32,251 bases of DNA from Actinomadura sp. BRA 177 (GTDB taxonomy: Bacteria > Actinomycetota > Actinomycetes > Streptosporangiales > Streptosporangiaceae), in NCBI RefSeq assembly GCF_013372625.1, contig NZ_JABXFD010000315.1, positions 1 through 32,251 on the forward strand, read 5' to 3'. Position numbers and translations under genes: made by a program. Numbering within the stretch: the stretch's first letter is position 1; every line of letters begins with the position of its first letter. The notes beneath the pieces were generated by a model. That model saw only the letters and a program-made list of their open reading frames with translations. It made no database searches and was not told the DNA's origin. Of this stretch, positions 14,850-22,987 are shown piece after piece.

Positions 14850-16258
14850 GACAGGAAGCGGATCAGCAGGGCCTCGCGGGTGGCGGGGGGCAGTCCGTTC
14901 AGGATGGTGTTGACGACGGCCATTTCGGGGGAGCCGCCGGCTGCCAGGTCGACGCCCACGGAGGCGAGGAGGGCGGCGAAGCCGGCGTCGTCGAGGGTGT
15001 CCAGGTCCAGGTCGGCGAGGGCGTCGACCAGGTCGGACGGGACGTCCGGCGGGCCGGCGGCGCGGGCCGCCTCGGTGGCTTCGGTGAGCGCGGCGAGCAG
15101 TGCGTCGACGTCGCTGACGCCGGTCAGCGTGAAGTGCAGGTTCGGCGGGATGCCCTGGTAGGAGAGCTGCGGCTGGAAGAACCAGCCCCGCCGGCGGGCC
15201 TCGTCGGCGATGGTGAACACGTCCAGGGAGGGGTCGGACGAGGCGACCGCGACGAGCGGTGCGACGGGTTCGCCGAGGACGCGCAGGCCGGGGATGGCGG
15301 CGACGCCCGACATCAGGCGTTCCGCCGATTTCATCGCGTTCTCGGCGAGGTCGCGGTAGCCCTGCGCTCCGACGGCGTTGAGGGTCGCCCAGGCGGCGCC
15401 GAGCGGCCCGGCGCTCTTGCTGCTCTGCACGGTCGCGTTGATGACGGTGTATCCGGGCCATTCGGCGGACGCGAAGTAGGCGTGCCGGCGGTGCGCCTCG
15501 TCCGCGAACAGGACGACCGAGGCACCCTTCGGCGAGTACCCGTATTTGTGCAGGTCACAGGAGATGGACGTCACGCCGGGCACGGACAGGTCGAACGGCG
15601 GGACGTCGCGTCCGGCGTCCCGCAGCCAGGGCAGGACCCAGCCGCCGACGCACGCGTCCACGTGGCAGGGGACGCCGGCGGAGGCGGCGAGCGAGGCGAT
15701 CTCCGGGATCGGGTCCATGACGCCGTGGGGGTAGGACGGGGCCGAGACGACGACGAGCGCCGTGCGGGGCGTCATCGCGGCGGCGGTCGCGGCGGGGTCG
15801 GCGCGGTACGCGGCGTCCACCGGCACGTGCACGACCTCCAGGCCGAGGTAGTGCGCGGCCTTGTGGAAGGCGGGGTGCGCGGTCGTCGGCAGGACGATCT
15901 GGGGCCGTCCCTCGACCGGGTGGGCGTCCCGCGCCGCCTTCACCGCCAGCATGATCGACTCGGTGCCGCCGCTGCTGAAAACACCGGAACCACCGCCGAG
16001 CTTCGCCGCGACGAACCCGACGAGCCGCCGTTCCAGCGCGACGATGCTGGGGAAGGCGGTCGGGTCGAGGCAGTTGACCTCCAGCATCTCGTGGAAGGCG
16101 GTGGCGGCGAGGTCGTGCACGGCCTCGCGTCCGGTGTCGTAGACGTAGGCGGTGACCTGGCCGCCGCGCACGGGCAGGTCCGCGTCCCGCAGCCGGGCGA
16201 GCTCGGCGAGCAGCTCGGGGCCGGGGCGGCCTGTTTCGGGAAGGGGGTCAGACGGCAT
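14834..16258 (-). CDS. Sphingosine-1-phosphate-lyase-like PLP decarboxylase/aldolase
   Basis: A 474-residue group II PLP enzyme. Signatures: YVYDTGREAVHDLA near the N-terminus, GVFSSGGTESIMLAVKAARD (phosphate-binding and substrate helix, 92-111), HVDACVGGW with Asp201, and SCDLHKYGYSPKGASVV with the Schiff-base Lys238. DxHKYG(Y/F)xPKG is diagnostic of the sphingosine-1-phosphate lyase / glutamate-decarboxylase-like branch, and the YSPKG form favours the lyase side. A helical extension of about 70 residues follows the catalytic fold. ATG 16258 overlaps the upstream transporter gene by 11 bases, so the enzyme probably acts on what that symporter imports. A bacterial sphingolipid is not implied; a phosphorylated amino alcohol or an amino acid are alternatives. 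Confidence 0.85.
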   Translation of the reverse strand: MPSDPLPETGRPGPELLAELARLRDADLPVRGGQVTAYVYDTGREAVHDLAATAFHEMLEVNCLDPTAFPSIVALERRLVGFVAAKLGGGSGVFSSGGTESIMLAVKAARDAHPVEGRPQIVLPTTAHPAFHKAAHYLGLEVVHVPVDAAYRADPAATAAAMTPRTALVVVSAPSYPHGVMDPIPEIASLAASAGVPCHVDACVGGWVLPWLRDAGRDVPPFDLSVPGVTSISCDLHKYGYSPKGASVVLFADEAHRRHAYFASAEWPGYTVINATVQSSKSAGPLGAAWATLNAVGAQGYRDLAENAMKSAERLMSGVAAIPGLRVLGEPVAPLVAVASSDPSLDVFTIADEARRRGWFFQPQLSYQGIPPNLHFTLTGVSDVDALLAALTEATEAARAAGPPDVPSDLVDALADLDLDTLDDAGFAALLASVGVDLAAGGSPEMAVVNTILNGLPPATREALLIRFLSALYT

Positions 16259-17597
16259 TTTCCTGTGTTTCCTCTACAGGTCGGTGGCCGGTCGCCCGCC
16301 GGAAGGCGAGCAGCGGCGGAACGCTGATCAGCAGCAGCAGGGCCGGGACGATGGTGAACCCGACGCCGATGCCGGTGAGGGCCGACTCCGGCTGGACGAC
16401 CGGGGTTTCGAGGTCGGAGGAGTGGAAGGACGTCACGGCGAGGATCAGCGCGAAGACGCCGGGCCCGAGGGCCAGCGCACCGGTCTCCGCGGCGGTGTAC
16501 AGACCGGTGAAGGCGCCGGACTGCGTGTGCCCGGTCCGTCCGGTGTCGGCGTGGACGGTCTCCGGCAGCAGCACCAGCGACAGCAGCTGCATGGCCGCGT
16601 AGCAGACGCCGACCAGGCCGGCGCATACGAGGACGCCCGCGGTGGACGTGATGACCGGATATGCCGCGAAGCCCGTCGCGGCGAACAGCAGCACCCCCGC
16701 CACATAGCACTCGACCACCCCGTACCTGCGCGACAGCCACCGCCAGAGCGGGACCGCGAACGCGCTCGGCCCGACCATGCAGACGAACATCGCCGAGGTG
16801 AGCCCGTAGTCGTCCAGCCGGTAGGTCGCGACGTACGGGGCGCCCGCCAGCATGATCCCGACGGCGAGGATCTGCGCCACGGAGGCGCCGAGCAGCAGGA
16901 AGAACGGCCTGTTTCCGCGCGCGGTGCGCAGCGCGGCGACCAGCCCCAGCGGACGCGGCCCCGGACGGGACGGGATCCACCGGTTCGCCAGCGTGCTCGC
17001 GATCATCGCGGCGCCCATCGCGAGCCCGATCACGGCGCCCATCAGCGCGTATCCGGCGCGTCCGCCCCCGGCGGCGTCGGTGAGGGCGGGCGCGATGCCG
17101 CCCGCGACCAGGATGCCGAGCGTCAGGCAGACGACGCGCCACGCCATCGCACGGCCCCGCTCGGACGGGTCGGCGGAGATCTCGGCGGGCAGCGCCACGT
17201 ACGGCACCTGGAAACAGGCGAACGCGCTCGCGGCCAGCAGGAACGCGACCCCGGCCCAGGCGGCGGCGATGCCCGGCGAGTCGGCCGGCACGGCGAACAT
17301 GGCGGCGAACAGGACCGGCAGCGTGACGGCGCCGACCAGCAGCAGCCGGGTGCGGCGCCCGGTGCGGACGGCCTCGCGGTCGCTGGCGGCGCCGACGATC
17401 GGGTTGAGCAGCACGTCCCACGCCTTGGGGACGACGAGGACGGCCCCCGCGATCGCCGCCGAAACACCGAGGACGTCGGTCAGGTAGTACAGGAGCAGCA
17501 GGCCGGGGACGGCGGAGAACACGCCCGTGCCGACCGAGCCGATGCCGTAGCCGAGGAGGCGCCGCCGGGGCAGCGGCGCCGGTGGTACCGCCGTCAT
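16248..17597 (-). CDS. GPH/MFS_2-type symporter (12 membrane helices)
   Basis: A 449-residue transporter of the glycoside-pentoside-hexuronide:cation symporter group. Helix 1 is LLGYGIGSVGTGVFSAVPGL. The loop after helix 2 carries VPKAWDVLLNPIVGAASDR, the Asp-rich signature of this group, and SDPSERGRAMAWR the matching cytoplasmic loop. Twelve hydrophobic segments are evident. Members usually bring in sugars or other polar solutes with H+ or Na+. ATG 17597 overlaps the TetR stop (ATGA), and the 3' end overlaps the PLP enzyme start by 11 bases, so all three genes form a tightly coupled unit. Confidence 0.87.
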   Translation of the reverse strand: MTAVPPAPLPRRRLLGYGIGSVGTGVFSAVPGLLLLYYLTDVLGVSAAIAGAVLVVPKAWDVLLNPIVGAASDREAVRTGRRTRLLLVGAVTLPVLFAAMFAVPADSPGIAAAWAGVAFLLAASAFACFQVPYVALPAEISADPSERGRAMAWRVVCLTLGILVAGGIAPALTDAAGGGRAGYALMGAVIGLAMGAAMIASTLANRWIPSRPGPRPLGLVAALRTARGNRPFFLLLGASVAQILAVGIMLAGAPYVATYRLDDYGLTSAMFVCMVGPSAFAVPLWRWLSRRYGVVECYVAGVLLFAATGFAAYPVITSTAGVLVCAGLVGVCYAAMQLLSLVLLPETVHADTGRTGHTQSGAFTGLYTAAETGALALGPGVFALILAVTSFHSSDLETPVVQPESALTGIGVGFTIVPALLLLISVPPLLAFRRATGHRPVEETQENAV

Positions 17598-18202
17598 CCG
17601 GCGACCCGGTCCGGGACCCCGATCGCCAGGGCGACGGTGCGGCGCATGTGGCGGCGGAACCGGGCCACGGCCTGCGGATCGTCCAGGCCGCGGCGGTGCC
17701 CGTCGCCGTCCAGGACGCCGCCGGTGCTGAACCCGTGGGTGGCCCAGACGATCGTCCACACCACGTACTCGACGTCGACGTCGTCGGGGACGATCTTGCG
17801 GGCCGCGTCGGTGACCGACTGCATGAGCGGCCAGACGTACATCTGTTCAAGGTGGACGACATCGCTGGCGTCCGACAGCCAGCGGTGCATCCACAGCGCC
17901 GGGACCTCCGGGTGCGACACGCAGAAGTCGACGTAGGCGTCGGCGAGGTCGAGCAGGCCCTGCGCGTCGGGGCTGATCTCGGCCAGCGCCGCGTCCAGCG
18001 CCGTGCGCTCGACCTCGTTGGCGTGTTCCATCACGGCGAGGTACAGGTCGCGCTTGCCGCCCACGTGGTAGGCGACGGTGGCGACGTTGAGCCCGGCCGC
18101 CTCGGCGATCATCCGCGTGGACGTCCCGTCGTAGCCGAGCGCGGCGAACAGCCGGGTGGCGGCGTCCAGGATCCGCTCTCGACCAGAATCGCTACTGGTC
18201 AT
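17594..18202 (-). CDS. TetR-family regulator (operon repressor)
   Basis: A 202-residue TetR protein. The DNA-binding domain is ERILDAATRLFAALGYDGTS with MIAEAAGLNVATVAYHVGGK (about 8-50); the recognition helix reads VATVAYHVGGKRDLY. The helical ligand-binding part includes HPEVPALWMHRWLSD. ATG 18202 has no Shine-Dalgarno but lies exactly 6 bases after a -10 (TACGTT, 18214-18209), so a leaderless message is predicted. A palindrome TCAATC-N4-GATTGA next to its -35 is a likely autoregulatory operator. It is coupled by overlap to the symporter, so it probably represses uptake and cleavage until ligand is present. Confidence 0.9.
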   Translation of the reverse strand: MTSSDSGRERILDAATRLFAALGYDGTSTRMIAEAAGLNVATVAYHVGGKRDLYLAVMEHANEVERTALDAALAEISPDAQGLLDLADAYVDFCVSHPEVPALWMHRWLSDASDVVHLEQMYVWPLMQSVTDAARKIVPDDVDVEYVVWTIVWATHGFSTGGVLDGDGHRRGLDDPQAVARFRRHMRRTVALAIGVPDRVAG

Positions 18203-18208
18203 AGCCTC

Positions 18209-18250
18209 AACGTAGGCGCTGCCACGCGTCCCGGTCAATCGTTTGATTGA
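18209..18250 (-). promoter_or_regulatory. Leaderless TetR promoter with operator palindrome
   Basis: On the minus strand TTGACC (18238-18233) and TACGTT (18214-18209) are separated by 18 bases, and the ATG follows 6 bases later. The perfect inverted repeat TCAATC (18235-18240), GTTT, GATTGA (18245-18250) overlaps the -35 element and the last codons of the upstream PucR-type gene. The position suits a repressor that blocks the -35. Confidence 0.6.
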
Positions 18251-19455
18251 GCGCCCGGGGGTTCGGTGAGCCCCACGGTGAGCACCATCTCCAGCTCCAT
18301 CCGCGTGTCCGGGTCGTACAGCCGCTCGCCGAACAGCTCCTCCAGCTGGTGCAGCCGGTACCGGACGGTCTGCGGGTGGACGTGCAGGCGGTTCGCGACC
18401 GCGGTGGCGTTGAACCCGTTCTGCAGGCAGGACAACAGCGTCCGCATGAGCCGCTCCCGATGCCGCGGCCGGACGGTCTGCAGCGGCGCGAGCCGCAGGT
18501 CGGCGACCGCCCGCACCAGCTCCTCGTCCTTGAACACGACGAGCGCGGGCATGTGGTCGGCGCAGCGGACCAGCCGGTCGGACGGCAGGATGCCGCGGCG
18601 CGCGAGCGGCAGCGCGTCCCGCGCCCAGCGCAGCGACTTCGCCGCGTCCTCGGTGCGGACGGTGGGGCCGAGCGCGGCGACCCAGTCGTGCAGCGCCGAC
18701 TCCAGCATCTTGCCGCGGCCGGGCCCTTCGGGGTCGGGGACGAGCAGGCAGGGTTCGCGGCGGTTGACGTCGGCGAGCACGTCCGGCGGCAGCGACGGGT
18801 GCGAGAACGGCCGCCGGCCCCGCTCGTACAGGACGACCGCGGCGACCGTGCGCGGGACGCGCCACTGCGCGAGCCGGGCGAGGTCGGCGACGGCCTGCGC
18901 GGCGGCGGGCGGCTCGGCGAGCAGCAGGTCCAGCAGCCGGCGACGGCGGTGCTCCAGCTCCCCGGCCTCCTGCGCGCGGGCCCTGGTGTAGCCGTCGGTG
19001 GCGGCGCGGGCGATCTCGTCCAGGAACGCGAAGATCGCCTCGGCGATGCTGGCGAGGGTGCGGCGGGAGATGTTGTACCGCTCGGACTCGGCGGCGAGCC
19101 GCCGCCACGCGACCCGGGCGCCGAGCCGCAGCGACGTCTGCAGGATGTCGAGGCTGCGGCCCTCGCGGGCCTCCGCCCAGCCGATCTCCCGGTAGACGGC
19201 GGCGACCGGCTCCCAGGAGCTCTCCGGGTCCATGATCAGGTCGACGAACTGGCGCAGCGCGCCCTCGACGGCGAGCCGGACGAGCCGCGCGTACTCCTCG
19301 TCCTGCGGGCGGGAGTACTCGGGGATCCCGGCGAGGATCTCCTCGATCATCTCCTCGGCGAGGGCGTCCAGGTGGGGCCGGAACATCGCGGACAGCTCGC
19401 TCGGCACGCCGGCCCATGGCTTCAGCGGAGAGCGCTGCTCAAGACTCGTGGTCAC
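18235..19455 (-). CDS. PucR/CdaR-type helix-turn-helix regulator
   Basis: A 406-residue regulator. The N-terminal half is helical (LDALAEEMIEEILAGIPEYS, then LQTSLRLGARVAWRRLA), like the sensor domains of PucR/RsbR-type proteins. A GGDEF-like degenerate middle domain spans about 205-325. The C-terminal PucR helix-turn-helix is LLSCLQNGFNATAVANRLHV and HPQTVRYRLHQLEELFG (about 340-380). GTG 19455 is chosen since GGGAGG lies 8 bases upstream; ATG 19491 and earlier starts lack a site. It stands directly upstream of the TetR-symporter-PLP genes on the same strand (32-base gap) and may activate them. Family members often sense nitrogen or carbon catabolites. Confidence 0.85.
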   Translation of the reverse strand: MTTSLEQRSPLKPWAGVPSELSAMFRPHLDALAEEMIEEILAGIPEYSRPQDEEYARLVRLAVEGALRQFVDLIMDPESSWEPVAAVYREIGWAEAREGRSLDILQTSLRLGARVAWRRLAAESERYNISRRTLASIAEAIFAFLDEIARAATDGYTRARAQEAGELEHRRRRLLDLLLAEPPAAAQAVADLARLAQWRVPRTVAAVVLYERGRRPFSHPSLPPDVLADVNRREPCLLVPDPEGPGRGKMLESALHDWVAALGPTVRTEDAAKSLRWARDALPLARRGILPSDRLVRCADHMPALVVFKDEELVRAVADLRLAPLQTVRPRHRERLMRTLLSCLQNGFNATAVANRLHVHPQTVRYRLHQLEELFGERLYDPDTRMELEMVLTVGLTEPPGAQSND

Positions 19456-19569
19456 CGTTCCCACCTCCCGCCAGGAAGCTACCGACGCCATGCCGAACAG
19501 GCTGCAACCCCGGCGACGCATTGCGGGACGACGCTTATAAGCCCACTGACAATTCCCCCGCAGCGAGTA

Positions 19570-20199
19570 CTAGGCGTGACGGGTGGTGGGGGCGGCGAAA
19601 AGGGTGGCAGCGCCCAGGGTGAGGTAGATCAGGCTTGTCAGGTATTGCTGGCGGCGTTGGAAGGTCGGGCGGGTTCGCAGCCAGGTGCCTATTGAGCCGG
19701 CGGCCAGGGCGTAGCCCATGTCGCTCACCAGGCCGATCAGGGCGGTGGCCAGGCCCATCGCGGCTATCTGGAGTGGGACGGCGCCCGCGTCCTGGTCGAC
19801 GAACTGGGGCAGGAACGCCAGGAAGAACAGGACGACTTTCGGGTTGAGGACGTTCACCAGCGCGCCGTCCAGGTAGACGCGGTGGATCGGCTGCGGGCGC
19901 AGGTCCATCTCGCCGAGCCGGTGGCGGCTGCGCAGCGTCCGGTACGCGAGGTAGACGAGGTATGCGGCGCCCGCGTAGCGCAGGAACCCGAAGGCGGTCG
20001 CGGACGCGGCGACGAGGGCGGACAGGCCGGCGGCCGCGGCGGCGATGTGGACGAGCGTGCCGGTCTCGACGCCGAGCGCGGACGCGACGCCGGCGCGGCG
20101 GCCCTCGCCGATGCTGCGCGTGGTGATGTACAGGTGGTTCGGGCCGGGGATGGCGACCAGCGTCAGCGCGGCCAGCAGGAACAGCAGCGGATTCGTCAC
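19570..20199 (-). CDS. LysE-family amino-acid exporter
   Basis: A 209-residue LysE/RhtB-type translocator. It has about six hydrophobic helices, the opening LLFLLAALTLVAIPGPNHLY with the family PGPN motif, and VNVLNPKVVLFFLAFLPQFV with the second family signature NPK. It would export amino acids or related metabolites across the membrane. GTG 20199 has no Shine-Dalgarno but lies 6 bases after TAGCGT (20211-20206), consistent with a leaderless start; no clear -35 is seen. It is 67 bases downstream of a same-strand TetR gene. Confidence 0.88.
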   Translation of the reverse strand: MTNPLLFLLAALTLVAIPGPNHLYITTRSIGEGRRAGVASALGVETGTLVHIAAAAAGLSALVAASATAFGFLRYAGAAYLVYLAYRTLRSRHRLGEMDLRPQPIHRVYLDGALVNVLNPKVVLFFLAFLPQFVDQDAGAVPLQIAAMGLATALIGLVSDMGYALAAGSIGTWLRTRPTFQRRQQYLTSLIYLTLGAATLFAAPTTRHA

Positions 20200-20266
20200 G
20201 CGAGCACGCTAGGAGCCCCGGTGGTCCTGCCTCCAGGTCCAATCAGGGCCGCGGGAAGTGGACCAA

Positions 20267-20878
20267 TCAGGGGGACGCGGCGGCGGCGAGCGCCCCCGCC
20301 AGCACCAGCCGGCCGGACGTCCGGACCATCGTGGCGACGTCCTCGACCGGCTGCCGCAGCGACGCGAGGCTGATCAGCGCGGCGAGCAGGATGTGCCCGA
20401 GGACGAGTTCGACGTCCTCCCGCTCGGGCACCGGGTCGCCGATCGCCCTGGAGAGCCGGTCCCGCAGGTACTGGAACAGCAGCGTGCGGGCGTCGTCCAC
20501 GCTGGAGTCGTCCGAGGTCACCGCCTGGATGATCGCGGACGTCAGGGTGGGCTCCTGCGCCGCCACGTACACGATCCGCTCCAGCAGCGCGGTGAGCCGC
20601 TCCAGCTGCGTGTCGCCGACCGCGAGCGCGTCGATGTCGTCGGTGACATGGTGCGCCCAGGCCGCCGCCACCTCGGTGAGCAGGTGGTCCTTGGTGGCGA
20701 AGTAGCGGTAGACGGTCGCGCGGGCGACACCGGCCCGGTCCGCCACGTCGTGCATGGTGACGGCCGGATAGCCGCCCTCCAGCGCGAGCTCTCTCGCCGA
20801 GTCGATCAGCCGCTCCCGCCGGGCCTGCTGGTCCTTGCTCAGCGTCCGCGTCACGGTGAACCGCGCATCGCTGCTCAA
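20267..20878 (-). CDS. TetR-family regulator (divergent from P450)
   Basis: A 203-residue TetR protein: RRERLIDSARELALEGGYPA, then VTMHDVADRAGVARATVYRY, with FATKDHLL completing the DNA-binding domain (about 20-65). The C-terminal domain is helical and contains TSAIIQAVTSDDSS and LGHILLAALISLASL. TTG 20878 is preferred because GGAGG lies 4 bases upstream; an in-frame start at 20983 would add a disordered head with no site. It is transcribed divergently from the P450 at 21100 and is the natural candidate for its regulator. Confidence 0.88.
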   Translation of the reverse strand: MSSDARFTVTRTLSKDQQARRERLIDSARELALEGGYPAVTMHDVADRAGVARATVYRYFATKDHLLTEVAAAWAHHVTDDIDALAVGDTQLERLTALLERIVYVAAQEPTLTSAIIQAVTSDDSSVDDARTLLFQYLRDRLSRAIGDPVPEREDVELVLGHILLAALISLASLRQPVEDVATMVRTSGRLVLAGALAAAASP

Positions 20879-21099
20879 AACGCCTCCTCGCTGTGGCCGC
20901 TCCCATTCTTCCGCACATTGACCGCGAACGCGTGCACCGAGGTCTTCCTTCCCCTTTACGGCGCGGGCCCGCCCGGTCACCATGGACCTAGCACTTGCTT
21001 GGGTGAGACGTTAGTCTGGATTTGTGTCTCCCCATTGGCCAGGCGCCTGCCGCACTCCCCACGAGCCCTTGTCCGACGCGTTGTTCCGAGGAGTGAGCC

Positions 21100-22263
21100 A
21101 TGGACATCGACCTGCTCGACGGCGAGATGTACGCCACCGATCCCTGGTCCGTCTACGCGCGGCTCCGCGCCGAGGCACCCGTCTACCACGACGCGGAGAA
21201 CGGCCTGTGGGGCGTCGCGCGACACGCCGACGTGTTCGCCATCGAGCGCAACCCCCGCGTCTGGACGAACTCGGGCGGGTACCGGCCGCAGCTGCCGGCC
21301 GACCCGTCCATGATCGGGCAGGACGACCCGGAGCACGCGCACCGGCGCCGCATGGTCTACCAGCGCTTCACGCCCCGGGGCGTCTCCCGCTACGCCGAGA
21401 AGATCCGCGCCACGGCCGTCGACTGCATCACCACGGCTCTGGAGGCCGGCACCGTCGACGCCGTTCCCGCGTTGGCCGCTCCCCTGCCCGCGCGCGTCAT
21501 CGGCTGGCTCCTCGGCTTCCCGGAGGACGCGTGGCCGCAGCTCGTCCACTGGTCGGCGACGGCCGTCTACGCGGGCGGAGGCCAGCGCTACATCACCGAC
21601 GACGCGACGATCGCCGCCGGCGAGTACGCGCTCGCCGTCCTGGAAATGGCCAAGGATCGTCGCGCCTGCCCGACCGACGACCTTCTCTCCATCTGGTCGA
21701 ACGCAGGCCCTGACCAGCCCGCCTATGACGACGACCACCTCGCCCACGAAGCGCTGCTCCTGCTGGTCGGCGGCGCCGAAACGACGCGCACGGTCATCGC
21801 CACCGCACTGGACGCGCTGATCCGGCACCCGGGCGAATGGCGGAAACTGCGGGACGATCCGTCCCTCATCCCGGACGCCGTCGAGGAGTTCGTGCGCTGG
21901 ACGACGCCGATCCTCAACATGTGCCGGGTCGCCGCGACGGACGCCGAGATCGCGGGCGTGAAGATCCCGGCGGGCGCGCAGATCCTGCTCATGTACGGCT
22001 CCGCCAACCGCGACGAATCCGTCTTCGCCGACCCGGACGTCTTCGACGTGACCCGCCGCCCCGGCGACCACATCGCCTTCGGCCTCGGCCCCCATTTCTG
22101 CCTGGGCGCCTCCCTGGCCCGCATGGAACTCCAGATCTTCTTCGAGGAGTTCATCGCCCGCGTGGCGACCGCCGAATGGGCCGACGACGAAGGCCCCCGC
22201 ATCCTCCGCAACGCCTTCGTCCGAGGCGTCACCGAGTTCCCGATGGTGCTCACTCCACGCTGA
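21100..22263 (+). CDS. Cytochrome P450 (class I bacterial, CYP124/125/142-like)
   Basis: A 387-residue soluble P450. The I-helix reads LLLLVGGAETTR, with the acid-alcohol pair Glu227-Thr228 for oxygen activation. The K-helix ExxR is EEFVRW. The heme loop is FGLGPHFCLGASLARME with thiolate Cys334. GQDDPEHAHRRRMV in the C-helix and MYGSANRDESVF are typical of the group that includes steroid and branched-lipid hydroxylases, though assignment to a CYP number is only by resemblance. ATG 21100 follows GAGGAG. It needs a ferredoxin partner, and none is encoded nearby. It is probably regulated by the divergent TetR gene. Confidence 0.93.
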   Translation: MDIDLLDGEMYATDPWSVYARLRAEAPVYHDAENGLWGVARHADVFAIERNPRVWTNSGGYRPQLPADPSMIGQDDPEHAHRRRMVYQRFTPRGVSRYAEKIRATAVDCITTALEAGTVDAVPALAAPLPARVIGWLLGFPEDAWPQLVHWSATAVYAGGGQRYITDDATIAAGEYALAVLEMAKDRRACPTDDLLSIWSNAGPDQPAYDDDHLAHEALLLLVGGAETTRTVIATALDALIRHPGEWRKLRDDPSLIPDAVEEFVRWTTPILNMCRVAATDAEIAGVKIPAGAQILLMYGSANRDESVFADPDVFDVTRRPGDHIAFGLGPHFCLGASLARMELQIFFEEFIARVATAEWADDEGPRILRNAFVRGVTEFPMVLTPR

Positions 22264-22279
22264 ATGGACGAGTCAGCGA

Positions 22280-22987
22280 TCACTCGACTCCCGAGTGGGC
22301 TCCCGGGCCCGCCGGGCCCAGGTCACTGGTTCCGGGGGGGGTGATCAGGCCGGATTCGTAGGCGAGGACGACGAGCTGGGCGCGGTCGCGGGCCTGGAGT
22401 TTCATCATGGCCCGGTTGATGTGGGTCTTCGCGGTCACCGGGCTGATCACCATGCGGTCGGCGATCTGGTCGTTGGACAGGCCGTGCGCGGCCAGGGCGA
22501 CGGCTTCGCGCTCGCGGTTGGTGAGCTCCTTCAGCGCCGTGCCCGCGCCTGGGTTGAGCGGCTGCGCGACGTACCGGCTGATCAGCATCCTGGTGATGGA
22601 CGGCGCGAGCAGCGCGTCTCCCCGGGCGGCGACGCGGACGGAGTGCAGCAGGTCGTCCGGCTCGATGTCCTTGACCAGGAACCCGGCGGCGCCCGCGCGC
22701 AGCGCGTTGAAGACGTACTCGTGGAAGCCGTAGTTGGTCAGGATGACGACGCGCACCCCGGCCAGGGCGGGATCCGCGGCGATGCGCCGGGTCGTCTCGA
22801 TGCCGTCCATGACCGGCATCTGGATGTCGAGAAGGGCGATATCGGGCAGATGTTCCCTGGTCAGCGCGAGGGCCTCCGCGCCGTCGGCGGCCTCGGCGAC
22901 GACCTCGATGTCGTCCTCGGCGTCGAGCAGCGCCCGGAAGCCGCCGCGCAGGAGCGGCTGGTCGTCCACCAGCAGGACGCGGATCAC
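22280..22987 (-). CDS. NarL/FixJ-type response regulator
   Basis: A 235-residue response regulator. The receiver domain has the acidic pair DD (8-9), phospho-acceptor Asp54 (ALLDIQMPVMDG), switch Thr in VVILTNYG and the conserved Lys in AAGFLVKDIEPDDL. The LuxR helix-turn-helix is LTNREREAVALAAHGLSNDQ followed by ISPVTAKTHINRAMMKL. GTG 22987 overlaps the kinase stop (GTGA), giving tight coupling with its partner kinase. A Pro/Gly-rich tail of about 15 residues follows the DNA-binding domain. The MMPL transporter beyond the divergent promoter is a plausible target. Confidence 0.93.
   Translation of the reverse strand: MIRVLLVDDQPLLRGGFRALLDAEDDIEVVAEAADGAEALALTREHLPDIALLDIQMPVMDGIETTRRIAADPALAGVRVVILTNYGFHEYVFNALRAGAAGFLVKDIEPDDLLHSVRVAARGDALLAPSITRMLISRYVAQPLNPGAGTALKELTNREREAVALAAHGLSNDQIADRMVISPVTAKTHINRAMMKLQARDRAQLVVLAYESGLITPPGTSDLGPAGPGAHSGVE
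22281..22319. terminator. Possible terminator hairpins at convergent ends
   Basis: CACTCG (22281-22286) pairs with CGAGTG (22292-22297). GGGCCC (22305-22310) pairs with GGGCCC (22314-22319) across a 3-base loop. Both lie just past the P450 stop and within the last codons of the convergent response-regulator gene. Confidence 0.4.

Noticed and set aside
19533..19542. GCTTATAAGC palindrome upstream of the PucR-type gene
   Set aside because: A 10-bp palindrome containing a TATAAG -10 but with no -35 at proper distance; could be chance.
21006..21017. AGAC-GTTA-GTCT as TetR operator upstream of the P450
   Set aside because: Arms are only 4 bases and the nearby promoter elements are poor; too weak to list as a site.
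22305..22319. GGGCCC-GCC-GGGCCC as an attachment or repeat element
   Set aside because: It is inside the Gly/Pro-rich end of the response regulator and next to the convergent stop; a terminator role is simpler.
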